Shown in pieces: positions 46,901-55,694 of a DNA stretch of 64,000 bases. The translations under genes and the position numbers were made by a program. Position 1 is the stretch's first letter. Every line of letters starts with the position of its first letter. The DNA is from Rheinheimera salexigens (GTDB lineage: Bacteria > Pseudomonadota > Gammaproteobacteria > Enterobacterales > Alteromonadaceae): the NCBI RefSeq assembly GCF_001752395.1, contig NZ_MKEK01000001.1, positions 3,079,509 through 3,143,508 on the forward strand. The letters run 5' to 3'. Below the pieces are notes generated by a model, which was not told the origin of the DNA, did no database searches, and saw only the letters and a list, made by a program, of their open reading frames with translations.

Positions 46901-48531
46901 GGGTCGTTATCATGAATAATCAACAACGTTTAGTGGCGGCTAACCTCTCATTTACCACCGCTTTTGGTAATATGGATCAATACTTAAGCACGCCTAAGTT
47001 ACATCATTTAGGCATTAGTTTAAGCCGCAGGCGTTTTTATACCAAACTTCTACAACAGATGAAGATAGGTGAACATTGGCAAGGTGAAGAGGTCGTTATC
47101 ACGCCAGATGGTAGAGAACGTCCGACATTAATTAATATCAGCGTCGTCGGCGAGCAAGCAGAAAAAGCTTTTTATGTTTTAGTATTTACGGATATAACCG
47201 AACAAAAACTAGCAGAAGAAGAGTTGCGCTATCTGGCCAATTACGATGCATTAACCGGCTTACCAAACCGCGCCTTGTTAATGGATCGTATTTACCATGG
47301 TATTGATCTTGCCAAGCGGGCAAAAAAATCCTTAGCGTTATGTTTTATTGATCTAGATCGATTTAAACAAATTAATGACTCTTTGGGCCATGATGTTGGT
47401 GACTTATTATTAAAAGAAGTATCGCGCCGCTTAACGTTAACCCTGCGTGATTGTGACAGTGTCGCCCGGCTTGGCGGCGATGAGTTTGTGGTGTTGCTAG
47501 AAGGCTATAAAACTGAAGAAAACATTAGCCATATAGCGCGTAAAATGCTGATGATTATCAGTGAGCCTATGCTTTTAGGAACGCATACAGTTGGTATCTC
47601 TCCCAGTATTGGTATCGCTGTATACCCGCAAGATGCGATAACTGGCACCGAATTGCTTAAGCATGCCGACGTTGCGATGTATCATGCCAAAGCTGCTGGG
47701 CGTAATAACTTTCAGTTTTTTACCGCTGAAATGAATGAAAAAGCTCACATGCAATTAGCGCGTGAAACACAACTACGTCAAGCTTTACAGCATGATGAGT
47801 TTTTTAACGTCTATCAGCCCATCATTGACAGTCAAAGCCGCAAAGCCGTCGGCGCTGAAGTGTTATTACGTTGGCAAACAAGCGATGGCATGATATCGCC
47901 AGTAGATTTTATTCCGTTAGCCGAAGAATTAAGACTCATCATTAATATGACCCAGAAACTGTTAGAACGGGCTTTAGCCGATCTAAAACACTGGCATGAT
48001 CAAGGTCATAAAATTTATTTGTCGGTCAATTTATCTACCCAGCATTTAGAACAGCCGGCTTTAGCCGAACACACGCGTTTATTATTAGAAAAATATCAAT
48101 TATCAGCTGAATACCTATGCTATGAAGTCACTGAAAGTGCCCTGATGCGCGATCATGAAAGTGCCATCGAAACCATGCAAGCCTTAAGTGATCTGGGCAT
48201 TAAACTCGCCCTAGATGATTTTGGTACCGGCTACTCTTCGTTAAAATACTTAAAAGAGCTGCCTATTGATGGTATTAAAATTGATCGCAGCTTTGTCAAA
48301 GATATTGGTATCGATGTCAACGATGAAACTATTATTGACGCTATTTTAAGTATGGCGTCGAGTTTAGGCATGTATTGCATCGCTGAAGGCGTTGAGACTG
48401 AACAACAACTGGCTTTTTTCTGTCAGCGTGACTGTGCCCTCATTCAAGGCTTTTTATTCGCCAAACCGATGCCTAGCGCTACTTTATTGCAGTTTTTGCA
48501 AAGCGAATCAGAATTCGCAACACTAGATTAG
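43984..48531 (+). CDS. Two-component-type propeller sensor fused to PAS, GGDEF and EAL domains
   Basis: GTG 43984 is chosen because AGGGGAA lies six bases upstream, inside the alternative ATG 43969 frame. The result is 1515 residues. A signal/anchor (YIFFAVCCATIFVV) is followed by a large periplasmic region of reg_prop propeller blades (GLSQGSIRDLLIDDEGFLWLAT, DIWQIH-like repeats) and a Y_Y_Y domain. One membrane helix (ASYILLIMLITFIFFY, near 805) leads to PAS domains and GGDEF with intact GGDEF near 1164. The EAL domain carries EVL, DDFGTGYSSL and EGVET. It may make or degrade c-di-GMP in response to an external ligand, perhaps a carbohydrate. Confidence 0.92.
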   Translation: MKNWRYIFFAVCCATIFVVNATTTPLLRALTPDQGLSQGSIRDLLIDDEGFLWLATNAGINRYDSNKVLQLSSTEYPLNEMAFVQILQDSQQRIWAAAEKNGIYLFDPELTKFELAIPLTTLNDNQQNARIISIAEYDKDHLLIIINDSLYLTSTHSSEASAFTVKQLFSLADFDIDNGWLRNAYVVDGNIYIGSINGVYYLDMKTGVATLLPHLTPAMLNDTPSRQLDQNHIKYLQIKQQRLWIGAVDGLYSIGVNEINSYVQQKTQYTPIQHLADYNIWQIHWQQDQALIATDQGLIEFTPADNRLKNVLRLTQSNAILYDENILDIAADDYGGYWLATRNDGAYYWHSRGQAIMQISKTADSQYSLSNEKVYAIATTSDTELWVGTNNGLNQIDLTTRKVTQHYVNPDVKTVLHSSTFGRVFPVTQDNKLWLVTGTGINYFDTKLNQLHVAPSITADDAKILKQAHNFTYGYQDYFYFATPDNFYRYNLTSSKLTPLANLSAVISPTEYGSILGMLRHGEKLLLSNADQLWTYDLQQQTAELVYQHQPYQPHLGRNADKMLIDDNNVIWVGFIGLGLLGFDGENLDLLHNPNKSTDSKIAYALQKDKAGNIWYSSHQGLSRFNPKTLHTENFTKADGLLSHEYNGSASTALADGRLVFGSMRGITIIEPEALATEEHQPKVIITALSTQTGDKRNIQGNLNQHRFTLSHQDLGIELHFSSMNFRDAHKMQYRFWLEGKQSLNFPLQNQHKVNFPQLSPGDYTFNVVAVSPTNGRESKVAQLFLKIEPAPWLSNWAIASYILLIMLITFIFFYTRLKQQRLVNSAHLKVQQSEQRLQQALASVDSGVWEWQASDDRVYASKVQTILGYATNRTPLTLTQHFDLIHPDDLDDFTSSWQRFMQQSDTNFDITYRLRHIEGNWLWFRVMGKAIRCENNDSVQRVLGTFSNITESRATSEKARLFGEAFQQTRDWVVIMNNQQRLVAANLSFTTAFGNMDQYLSTPKLHHLGISLSRRRFYTKLLQQMKIGEHWQGEEVVITPDGRERPTLINISVVGEQAEKAFYVLVFTDITEQKLAEEELRYLANYDALTGLPNRALLMDRIYHGIDLAKRAKKSLALCFIDLDRFKQINDSLGHDVGDLLLKEVSRRLTLTLRDCDSVARLGGDEFVVLLEGYKTEENISHIARKMLMIISEPMLLGTHTVGISPSIGIAVYPQDAITGTELLKHADVAMYHAKAAGRNNFQFFTAEMNEKAHMQLARETQLRQALQHDEFFNVYQPIIDSQSRKAVGAEVLLRWQTSDGMISPVDFIPLAEELRLIINMTQKLLERALADLKHWHDQGHKIYLSVNLSTQHLEQPALAEHTRLLLEKYQLSAEYLCYEVTESALMRDHESAIETMQALSDLGIKLALDDFGTGYSSLKYLKELPIDGIKIDRSFVKDIGIDVNDETIIDAILSMASSLGMYCIAEGVETEQQLAFFCQRDCALIQGFLFAKPMPSATLLQFLQSESEFATLD

Positions 48532-48625
48532 TGGCTTATTAGACTAATGGTTATGTTATCAGCACTGCCCTAATAACGATTGCCTCTGTTATACTTGGCA
48601 GTGCTTAATTTTCTGGAGTCTTGTC

Positions 48626-49470
48626 GTGCCGCCATTAGTCAGTGGTGCCTTGTTGTTGTTATTAGCCGAGGCCTGCTTTGCCGGTATTGGCGCACTCGTC
48701 AAGTTTACTAGCGGTACCGCCTCTGAAGCTCAGGTGGTTTTTTTCGTAATTTCTTTGCCCTCTTACTCATGCTGCCTTTTTTGTACCGGCACGGTTTTAA
48801 ACTTTTAAAAACTCAGCGCTGGTATTTGCACTTAGCTCGGTCTTTAACCGGCATCATTTCCATGTATTGCTTTTTCTATGTCCTCGCCAGAATGCCGTTA
48901 GCCCAAGGCATGTTAGTGCTGTTAATCTCGCCTTTTATTGTGCCAATAATTGCTTATTTTTGGCTTAAAGAGCGACCGAGTCGATTAACCTTATTTAGTA
49001 TTGGCTTAGGCTTTGTCGGCGTGGTATTTGCACTACCGGTGATAAATGATGATGTCACTGCTATCGTTTTGCTTGCCTTAGTCTCAGCATTTTTGGTCGC
49101 CGTAACTAAAACTACCATCCGTTATATGTCAGATACCGAACCGGCAGTGCGCATTGTGTTTTATTTTTCATTATTAACTGCACTGATGTCAGTAATACCC
49201 CTACCCTTTTATTGGCAACCCTTAACCGATACTGTTTGGTATGCTTTTACGGCGATGGGTGTTTTAGCGGCCATTGGCCAATTGGCTATGACTAAGGCGT
49301 ATGCTATTGCTCCTGCTAGTGATATTGGCATTTGGACTTATAGCAGTGTTATTTTTGCTGGCTTTTTTGGCTATATTTTTTGGCAAGAGCCGGTGACAAT
49401 GAGTTGGTTATTAGGTGTCATTATTATTTTTTATGCCGGTTATATTAGTACTCGGCAACGATTACTTTAA
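48626..49470 (+). pseudogene. DMT (EamA) family transporter, frameshifted
   Basis: GTG 48626 (TGGAG upstream) starts PPLVSGALLLLLAEACFAGI; after QVVFF the frame breaks at a T7 run (48738-48744). With eight T the protein would read QVVFFRNFFALLLMLPFLY and join the second open part, giving about 281 residues with ten membrane segments and two EamA repeats, the normal size. As written, the first part ends after 60 residues and the second could start at ATG 48769. It could be a true pseudogene, a slippage-restored gene or an indel error. Confidence 0.82.
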
Positions 49471-49560
49471 ATACAGTCTGCGCTAGCGCTGGTAACACTG
49501 CGCTGAACAAGCTAAAATATTCACCATTTTTCCAAGCAACATTACAGGTAACAACGCACA

Positions 49561-50997
49561 ATGGGCAAAAAACTGCACATTAAAACTTGGGGCTGTCAGA
49601 TGAACGAATATGACTCATCTAAAATGGCAGATCTCTTAGATGCAACACACGGCTATATTCTGACTGACGAAGCAGAAGATGCGGATATTATATTACTCAA
49701 TACCTGCTCCATCCGTGAGAAAGCACAGGAGAAGGTATTCCACCAGTTAGGACGTTGGCGGCCGCTAAAAGAAAAAAATCCAAACCTCATTATTGGTGTT
49801 GGTGGTTGCGTTGCCTCACAGGAAGGTGCCGCTATTCGTCAACGCGCGCCTTACGTTGATATAGTGTTTGGCCCGCAAACCTTGCACCGTTTACCGGAAA
49901 TGATCAATTCGGTTAAAGGCTCAAAATCAGCGGTAGTCGATGTCTCTTTTCCAGAAATCGAGAAATTTGATCGCCTACCACAACCAAAAGCCGATGGTGT
50001 TACTGCTTTTGTTTCTATAATGGAAGGCTGCTCAAAATACTGTACTTTTTGCGTGGTACCTTACACCCGTGGAGAAGAAGTCAGTCGGCCATTGGATGAT
50101 GTCTTATTTGAAATCGCGCAATTAGCAGACCAAGGTGTGCGTGAAGTTAACTTACTTGGCCAGAACGTTAACGGTTACCGTGGCGCCACACACGACGGTA
50201 AAATTTGTCATTTTTCTGAACTGCTGCGCTTAGTCGCGGCGATAGATGGTATTGATCGCATTCGCTATACTACATCGCACCCAGTTGAATTTACCGATGA
50301 TATTATTGAAGTGTATCGTGATGTGCCTGAGTTAGTTGATCATTTGCATTTGCCAGTACAATCGGGCTCAGATCGCATCTTAAACTTAATGAAACGCGGC
50401 CACACAGCAATTGAATATAAATCACAAATCCGTAAACTTAAAAAAATACGGCCAAATTTAAGCATGTCATCAGACTTTATTATTGGTTTTCCTGGTGAAG
50501 ATGAGACTGATTTTGCTGCGACCATGGATTTAATCCAAGCCATTGATTTTGATATGAGCTTTAGTTTTATTTATAGCGCCAGACCTGGCACGCCAGCGGC
50601 TGATTTACCAGATGACGTAACAGAAGCTGCGAAAAAGCAGCGTTTATATATATTACAAGATCGGATAAATCAGCAAGCACTGAAAATTGCTCGTAACATG
50701 CTGGGCTCAGTGCAACGCGTGCTAGTTGAAGGGCCTTCTAAAAAGAATATTATGGAATTAACCGGTCGTACTGAAAATAACCGCGTGGTTAACTTTGAAG
50801 GTTCACCGAAAATGATTGGCCAACTGGTAGATGTGAAAATTACCGATGTCTTTAGCAACTCATTACGTGGCGATTTTATCCGCTCTGAAGCGGAAATGGG
50901 CTTACGTCGCGATACTCCACCTAAGCAAATATTAGCTAGACAAAAAGCTATGACTGATGCGACCAATGAGCTTGGTGTTGCCACCTTCATACCTTAA
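49561..50997 (+). CDS. miaB: tRNA-2-methylthio-N6-dimethylallyladenosine synthase
   Basis: MiaB is a radical-SAM methylthiotransferase that converts i6A37 to ms2i6A37 in tRNAs reading U-starting codons. It has the MTTase N-terminal cysteines ([29 protein letters not shown]), the radical-SAM motif CSKYCTFC and a C-terminal TRAM domain. The 478-residue length is normal. It leads a conserved neighbourhood with ybeZ, ybeY, corC and lnt. Confidence 0.97.
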   Translation: MGKKLHIKTWGCQMNEYDSSKMADLLDATHGYILTDEAEDADIILLNTCSIREKAQEKVFHQLGRWRPLKEKNPNLIIGVGGCVASQEGAAIRQRAPYVDIVFGPQTLHRLPEMINSVKGSKSAVVDVSFPEIEKFDRLPQPKADGVTAFVSIMEGCSKYCTFCVVPYTRGEEVSRPLDDVLFEIAQLADQGVREVNLLGQNVNGYRGATHDGKICHFSELLRLVAAIDGIDRIRYTTSHPVEFTDDIIEVYRDVPELVDHLHLPVQSGSDRILNLMKRGHTAIEYKSQIRKLKKIRPNLSMSSDFIIGFPGEDETDFAATMDLIQAIDFDMSFSFIYSARPGTPAADLPDDVTEAAKKQRLYILQDRINQQALKIARNMLGSVQRVLVEGPSKKNIMELTGRTENNRVVNFEGSPKMIGQLVDVKITDVFSNSLRGDFIRSEAEMGLRRDTPPKQILARQKAMTDATNELGVATFIP

Positions 50998-51017
50998 TTT
51001 ATACTTTAACTTAATGA

Positions 51018-51037
51018 GGAACAGCCTGTGCTGTTCC
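51018..51037 (+). terminator. Hairpin between miaB and ybeZ
   Basis: GGAACAGC / GCTGTTCC around a 4-base loop is followed by GTTTATTGTTT. The T-run is broken, so it may be a weak terminator or attenuator letting some transcripts into ybeZ. Confidence 0.5.
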
Positions 51038-51059
51038 GTTTATTGTTTGAGAGTAAACT

Positions 51060-52064
51060 TTGACCCAAACTAACCATAGCGCTGAATTAACTTTAACACC
51101 TGCTGATAATCAGCGATTAACGTCATTATGTGGTCCTTTTGACGATAATTTAAAACATATTGAACGACGCTTATTGGTGCAAATTAGTTATCGTGATAAC
51201 CATATTAAAGTCACTGGCCCTGCAGATAATACTGAAGCGGCAATCGATATTTTACAGCAACTGTATGCGCAAACTGCGTTACTAAAGCAAACAGCTTTAA
51301 CACCAGAACAGGTACATTTAACTATCAACGAAAATTACGATATTAGCTATCAACAACAAACAGCTGAACCGTGCCATTTTAGTTTGAAAACTAAAAAAGG
51401 TTTAATTAAACCGCGCAATCCTAACCAAGCTCAGTATGTCAGCAATGTTTTATCGCACGATGTCTGTTTTGGTATTGGCCCTGCCGGCACCGGTAAAACC
51501 TATTTAGCCGTAGCGTGCGCAGTAGATGCCTTAGAGCGTGATATGGTTAAACGAATTATTTTAACCCGACCTGCTGTGGAGGCCGGTGAAAAACTCGGTT
51601 TTTTACCCGGTGATTTAGCCCAAAAAGTTGATCCTTATTTACGGCCGTTATACGACGCTTTATTTGAAATGCTTGGTTTTGAAAAAGTAGAGAAGCTATT
51701 AGAGCGCGGTATTATTGAAATTGCGCCGTTAGCTTATATGCGTGGCCGCACCTTAAATGACGCCTTTATTATTCTTGATGAAGGCCAAAATACCACGATG
51801 GAACAAATGAAAATGTTCTTAACTCGGATTGGTTTTAGTTCAAAAGCCGTGATCACGGGTGATATTACCCAAGTTGACTTACCGCGAGGCCAATATTCAG
51901 GCTTAAAACATGCCATAGATGTTTTAGCGGATATTAATGATATTAGTCTTAATTATTTTAATGCCAAAGATGTGGTTCGCCATCCTGTTGTGCAAAGCAT
52001 TGTTATGGCCTATGAAGCGCATGAAGCCGCTAAGCTGGCTAATGCTGAAGGCAGTAAAGTTTAA
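51060..52064 (+). CDS. ybeZ: PhoH-like ATPase YbeZ
   Basis: The start must be TTG 51060: an in-frame stop lies two codons upstream and the protein begins [20 protein letters not shown], like relatives. The 334 residues have an N-terminal KH-like part, Walker [12 protein letters not shown] and Walker B IILDEGQN, with [11 protein letters not shown] as sensor I. It partners YbeY in ribosome and RNA maturation in other bacteria. Its stop shares one base with the ybeY start. Confidence 0.95.
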   Translation: MTQTNHSAELTLTPADNQRLTSLCGPFDDNLKHIERRLLVQISYRDNHIKVTGPADNTEAAIDILQQLYAQTALLKQTALTPEQVHLTINENYDISYQQQTAEPCHFSLKTKKGLIKPRNPNQAQYVSNVLSHDVCFGIGPAGTGKTYLAVACAVDALERDMVKRIILTRPAVEAGEKLGFLPGDLAQKVDPYLRPLYDALFEMLGFEKVEKLLERGIIEIAPLAYMRGRTLNDAFIILDEGQNTTMEQMKMFLTRIGFSSKAVITGDITQVDLPRGQYSGLKHAIDVLADINDISLNYFNAKDVVRHPVVQSIVMAYEAHEAAKLANAEGSKV

Positions 52065-52525
52065 TGTCTATTATACTAGACCTACAACTGGCAACAGCAC
52101 AAGAAGACTTGCCTACGCAAGCAGATATTCAATTATGGCTGCAAACCGCTATACAGCCGTTTCAGCAACACGCTGAAGTGACGGTACGTATTGTTGATAA
52201 TGCAGAAAGCCAACAATTAAATCTGCAATATCGCGGTAAAGATAAACCGACGAATGTTCTGAGTTTTCCTTTCCAGTGTCCTCCTGGGATCGAATTGTCT
52301 TTATTAGGCGATTTAGTGATCAGTGCCCCTGTCGTGGCAGCCGAAGCTAGTGAGCAAGGTAAAAGCTTAACAGCACACTGGGCGCATATGATCATTCATG
52401 GCAGCTTGCATTTACTTGGCTTTGACCATATAAATGATACTGAAGCAGAAGAAATGGAAGCAGAAGAAATCCTGCTACTGCAACAACTTGGCTTTACTAA
52501 TCCCTATTTGTTGGATAATGAATAG
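52064..52525 (+). CDS. ybeY: rRNA maturation RNase YbeY
   Basis: YbeY is a metal-dependent endoribonuclease for 16S 3' end maturation and ribosome quality control. The 153-residue protein carries the zinc motif [11 protein letters not shown] (HxxxHxxGxDH), with the family region [13 protein letters not shown] upstream. It is coupled to ybeZ by a TAATG overlap and followed by corC after 33 bases, the same order as in enterics. Confidence 0.96.
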   Translation: MSIILDLQLATAQEDLPTQADIQLWLQTAIQPFQQHAEVTVRIVDNAESQQLNLQYRGKDKPTNVLSFPFQCPPGIELSLLGDLVISAPVVAAEASEQGKSLTAHWAHMIIHGSLHLLGFDHINDTEAEEMEAEEILLLQQLGFTNPYLLDNE

Positions 52526-52558
52526 TTTCTTTTACTTTTTTGGAGCACCAGTTCACTG

Positions 52559-53431
52559 ATGAGTGACGACAACCCCCACTCTAGTCGCGGTTCTGCCGGT
52601 AAATCTTGGCTAGATCGAATTGCTAGTATTTTTTCCGCAGAACCTCAAGATATTTCAGATTTACAAGATATTATTGCTGAAGCCGAAGTTCGCAATTTAA
52701 TTGATAATGATACCAAGGGCATGCTCGACGGTGTGCTAGATGTCTCTAGTATGCGCGCTCGTGACATTATGATCCCGCGTTCACAAATGGCTACTGTAGA
52801 TATTGACCATACCATAGAGCAATTACTGCCTATCTTAATGGAAAACAACCACAGCCGTTATCCCATCGTTAATGAAGATAAAGACCATATTGAAGGTATT
52901 TTGCTGGTAAAAGATATTCTTCAGTACACTTTAGATCCAACTAAAGCCGAATGGAACTTACGCGATTTACTGCGCCCTGCGGTAATCATTCCTGAAAGTA
53001 AACGGGTTGATGCCCTGCTCAAAGAGTTTCGGCAAAAACGTTATCATATGGCAATTGTTGTAGACGAATATGGTGGCGTATCGGGCTTAGTCACCATTGA
53101 AGATATTTTAGAACAAATTGTCGGTGAAATAGAAGACGAGCACGATTTAGAAGAAGAGCATGACATTAAACGTATGGCGTCTCACGTGTTTAAAGTTAGC
53201 GCTTTAACGCCAGTAGATGAATTTAATGAATCTTTTCAAACCAGCTTTGATGAAGAAGATGCCGATACCATCGGCGGCATAGTGCTACATGCATTTGGTC
53301 ATATGCCAGAAAAAGGCGAAAGTATTCAACTGCGAGGGTTAACCTTTAAAGTTAGCAAATCAAATAGCCGTCGTTTAGTGCAATTACAAGTGACTTGCGC
53401 TAAAGATAATAGTCCTGCTGAGGAAGAATAA
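52559..53431 (+). CDS. corC: CorC/YbeX family CBS-domain protein
   Basis: The 290-residue soluble protein has a CBS pair (VSSMRARDIMIPRSQMATVD, NNHSRYPIVNEDKDHIEGI, YHMAIVVDEYGGVSGLVTIEDILEQIVGEIEDEHD) and a C-terminal CorC_HlyC domain (DADTIGGIVLHAFGHMPEKGE). In enterics it affects Mg2+/Co2+ efflux and ribosome-linked functions. There is no membrane domain. It lies between ybeY and lnt; the ribosome site is rather far from the ATG. Confidence 0.94.
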   Translation: MSDDNPHSSRGSAGKSWLDRIASIFSAEPQDISDLQDIIAEAEVRNLIDNDTKGMLDGVLDVSSMRARDIMIPRSQMATVDIDHTIEQLLPILMENNHSRYPIVNEDKDHIEGILLVKDILQYTLDPTKAEWNLRDLLRPAVIIPESKRVDALLKEFRQKRYHMAIVVDEYGGVSGLVTIEDILEQIVGEIEDEHDLEEEHDIKRMASHVFKVSALTPVDEFNESFQTSFDEEDADTIGGIVLHAFGHMPEKGESIQLRGLTFKVSKSNSRRLVQLQVTCAKDNSPAEEE

Positions 53432-53436
53432 TCGCT

Positions 53437-54993
53437 TTGTTAAAACTTAACACCGCTGTAATCGGTTGCTTGTTATTGGCACTTAGTGGCGGTTTAAACA
53501 CCTTAGCTTTTGCGCCTTATACCTTGTGGTGGTTGCCCATCTTTAGCTTGGCGCTCTTGGTATACTTTATCCAACGCGCGACTAGCCCACGCCAAGCCTG
53601 TTTATATGGTTTTAGTTATGGCTTAGGATGGTTTGGAGTTGGTATAAGCTGGGTCCATGTCAGCATTGCTGATTTTGGGGGATTACCGCTAATTGCTAGC
53701 TTAAGTTTAATGTTGCTATTAGTCAGCTATTTAGCGCTTTTCCCTGCTTTTGCTGCATGGTTAACCTTACGCTTAAAGCAGCCTAAGTATATGCCATTAT
53801 TATTTGCTGCCAGTTGGACGTTAGCCGAGTGGTTACGCAGTTGGCTGCTTACAGGCTTTCCATGGTTATCGCTTGGTTATAGTCAAACTAGTGCTGGTTT
53901 ACAGCATTATGCCCCCCTTATTGGCGAAACCGGCATTAGCTTTTTATTAGCCTTTGCTGCTGCCGCTTTAGCCCAAGCTTTTACTTTACAAGCTGTATTC
54001 GCTCGCTATAGCTATATTGTTATAGCTGGCATTATTTTTATACTAAGCCCATTTTTACAACCGTTTAAAGGCTGGCAAAATACGGCAGAGTCAGTGTCGG
54101 TGTTACTGGTGCAAGGCAATATCAAACAAGCTTTACGCTGGGAGCCCGATCAAGAATGGCCCACTATGCTAAAGTATTTAGATTTAACTCGGCCCCATTT
54201 TCAAGCTGATATTGTTATCTGGCCTGAGGCTGCCATTCCAAAACTAGAACCTTTAGCTGACGCCTTTCTGGATAATTTAAACCAAGCCGCGCTATATCAA
54301 AATACGGCTGTCATTAGCGGCATTCTCGATTACAACGCTAAAACAGGCGAAGCTTGGAATAATTTAATCGTGTTAGGTAAAAAAACTAAACACGCTAAAG
54401 AAGGTGATTATCACTATGGCCATGCTAATCGTTATAGCAAACATCACTTATTACCCATAGGTGAATTTGTGCCGTTTGAAAGCTGGCTGCGCACCTTGGC
54501 ACCTATTTTTGATCTACCCATGAGTTCGTTTAGTCGGGGTGCTTATGTTCAACCCAACTTAGAAGCCAATGGTCATCATTTTTTACCGGCTATTTGTTTT
54601 GAAATCGCTTTTCCGCAACAAATTGCTGCCAATTTTACTTCAGACACTGAAATACTTTTAACCGTGAGCAATGATGCATGGTTTGGCGATAGCATAGGCC
54701 CGCAGCAGCACTTACAAATAGCGCAAATGCGCGCCTTAGAGTTTGGTCGTCCGTTATTACGGGCTACTAATACCGGTGTTACCGCTACCATCAATGCTAG
54801 CGGGCAATTACAGCAACGAGCCCCCCAGTTTAGTGCCACTGTGATTAAAGATAATATTCAGCTAACCTCCGGCATGACCCCGTATCAAGTATGGCGTGAC
54901 TGGCCGTTACGCATTAGTTGTATGGCAATATTTATTGTTATTCTATTCAGTCGCAGGCGGCACCGTGACTTGTTAACAACTCAGACTAAATAG
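53437..54993 (+). CDS. lnt: Apolipoprotein N-acyltransferase
   Basis: Lnt adds the third acyl chain to lipoproteins at the inner membrane. TTG 53437 is preceded by GAGGAAG at the end of corC. The 518 residues have about seven N-terminal membrane segments, then a carbon-nitrogen hydrolase domain. The catalytic Glu lies in WPEAAIPK, the Lys in NRYSKHHLLPIGEFVPFE, and the Cys in PAICFEIAFP. It is the last gene of the ybeZ-ybeY-corC-lnt run. Confidence 0.96.
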   Translation: MLKLNTAVIGCLLLALSGGLNTLAFAPYTLWWLPIFSLALLVYFIQRATSPRQACLYGFSYGLGWFGVGISWVHVSIADFGGLPLIASLSLMLLLVSYLALFPAFAAWLTLRLKQPKYMPLLFAASWTLAEWLRSWLLTGFPWLSLGYSQTSAGLQHYAPLIGETGISFLLAFAAAALAQAFTLQAVFARYSYIVIAGIIFILSPFLQPFKGWQNTAESVSVLLVQGNIKQALRWEPDQEWPTMLKYLDLTRPHFQADIVIWPEAAIPKLEPLADAFLDNLNQAALYQNTAVISGILDYNAKTGEAWNNLIVLGKKTKHAKEGDYHYGHANRYSKHHLLPIGEFVPFESWLRTLAPIFDLPMSSFSRGAYVQPNLEANGHHFLPAICFEIAFPQQIAANFTSDTEILLTVSNDAWFGDSIGPQQHLQIAQMRALEFGRPLLRATNTGVTATINASGQLQQRAPQFSATVIKDNIQLTSGMTPYQVWRDWPLRISCMAIFIVILFSRRRHRDLLTTQTK

Positions 54994-55050
54994 ACTAAGC
55001 TAAACTAAGCTAGATTAAGTAAGTATTACTTTATCGTCTCGGAGTGTGTA

Positions 55051-55629
55051 ATGACGCTACTGCATAATATTAGTAAAACCTTACAACGGCGACGTAATAT
55101 TACTTGGCATTCCATGGGTTACGATACCCATGTTCGGCCAGAAACGGCGGCTGATTGGGCTAATGTCGCAGCGTTAACACGAACGGTATTTAATACCCCT
55201 GATGAAGCGCTGCTCAACGACGCTTTGCGCCAGCAGACCCAAGACTATATTGCCTTAGTTGCCGAGCAACATGGTAATATTGTCGGGCATATTATGTTTT
55301 CACCGGTGCAACTTGAAAACGCTAAGCAGATAAAAATGATGGCACTAGCACCTATGGTAGTGTCAAAAGTGTTACAACAGCATGGTATAGGCTCTGCGCT
55401 GGTTCGTGCTGGATTAGAAACCTGCTTTCAACACAAGGTTGATGCTGTCGTAGTTTTAGGCCATGCCAGTTACTATCCTAAATTTGGCTTTATTCCGGCC
55501 AGTAACTTTGCTATTAGCTGCCCTTGGCAAGTACCCGATGAAGTGTTTATGTTATTAGAGTTAACCCCGGATGCCATGAAAAATGCCAGCGGTAAAGTGC
55601 AATACTTGCCGGCATTTGCACAGATTTAA
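55051..55629 (+). CDS. GNAT N-acetyltransferase (YhbS-like)
   Basis: The 192-residue protein has acetyl-CoA motif A (LAPMVVSKVLQQHGIGSALVRAG) and the characteristic VLGHASYYPKFGFIPAS of the YhbS/COG3153 group, with FMLLELTPDAM near the end. GGAG precedes the ATG. The substrate is unknown. It lies between lnt and a convergent protease gene and looks monocistronic. Confidence 0.88.
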   Translation: MTLLHNISKTLQRRRNITWHSMGYDTHVRPETAADWANVAALTRTVFNTPDEALLNDALRQQTQDYIALVAEQHGNIVGHIMFSPVQLENAKQIKMMALAPMVVSKVLQQHGIGSALVRAGLETCFQHKVDAVVVLGHASYYPKFGFIPASNFAISCPWQVPDEVFMLLELTPDAMKNASGKVQYLPAFAQI

Positions 55630-55694
55630 GGCTGGGCATTTAAACCCTCGCTACACTTGTATCAGCATAGCTAGGGTTTAATCGGCTTAGCTAA

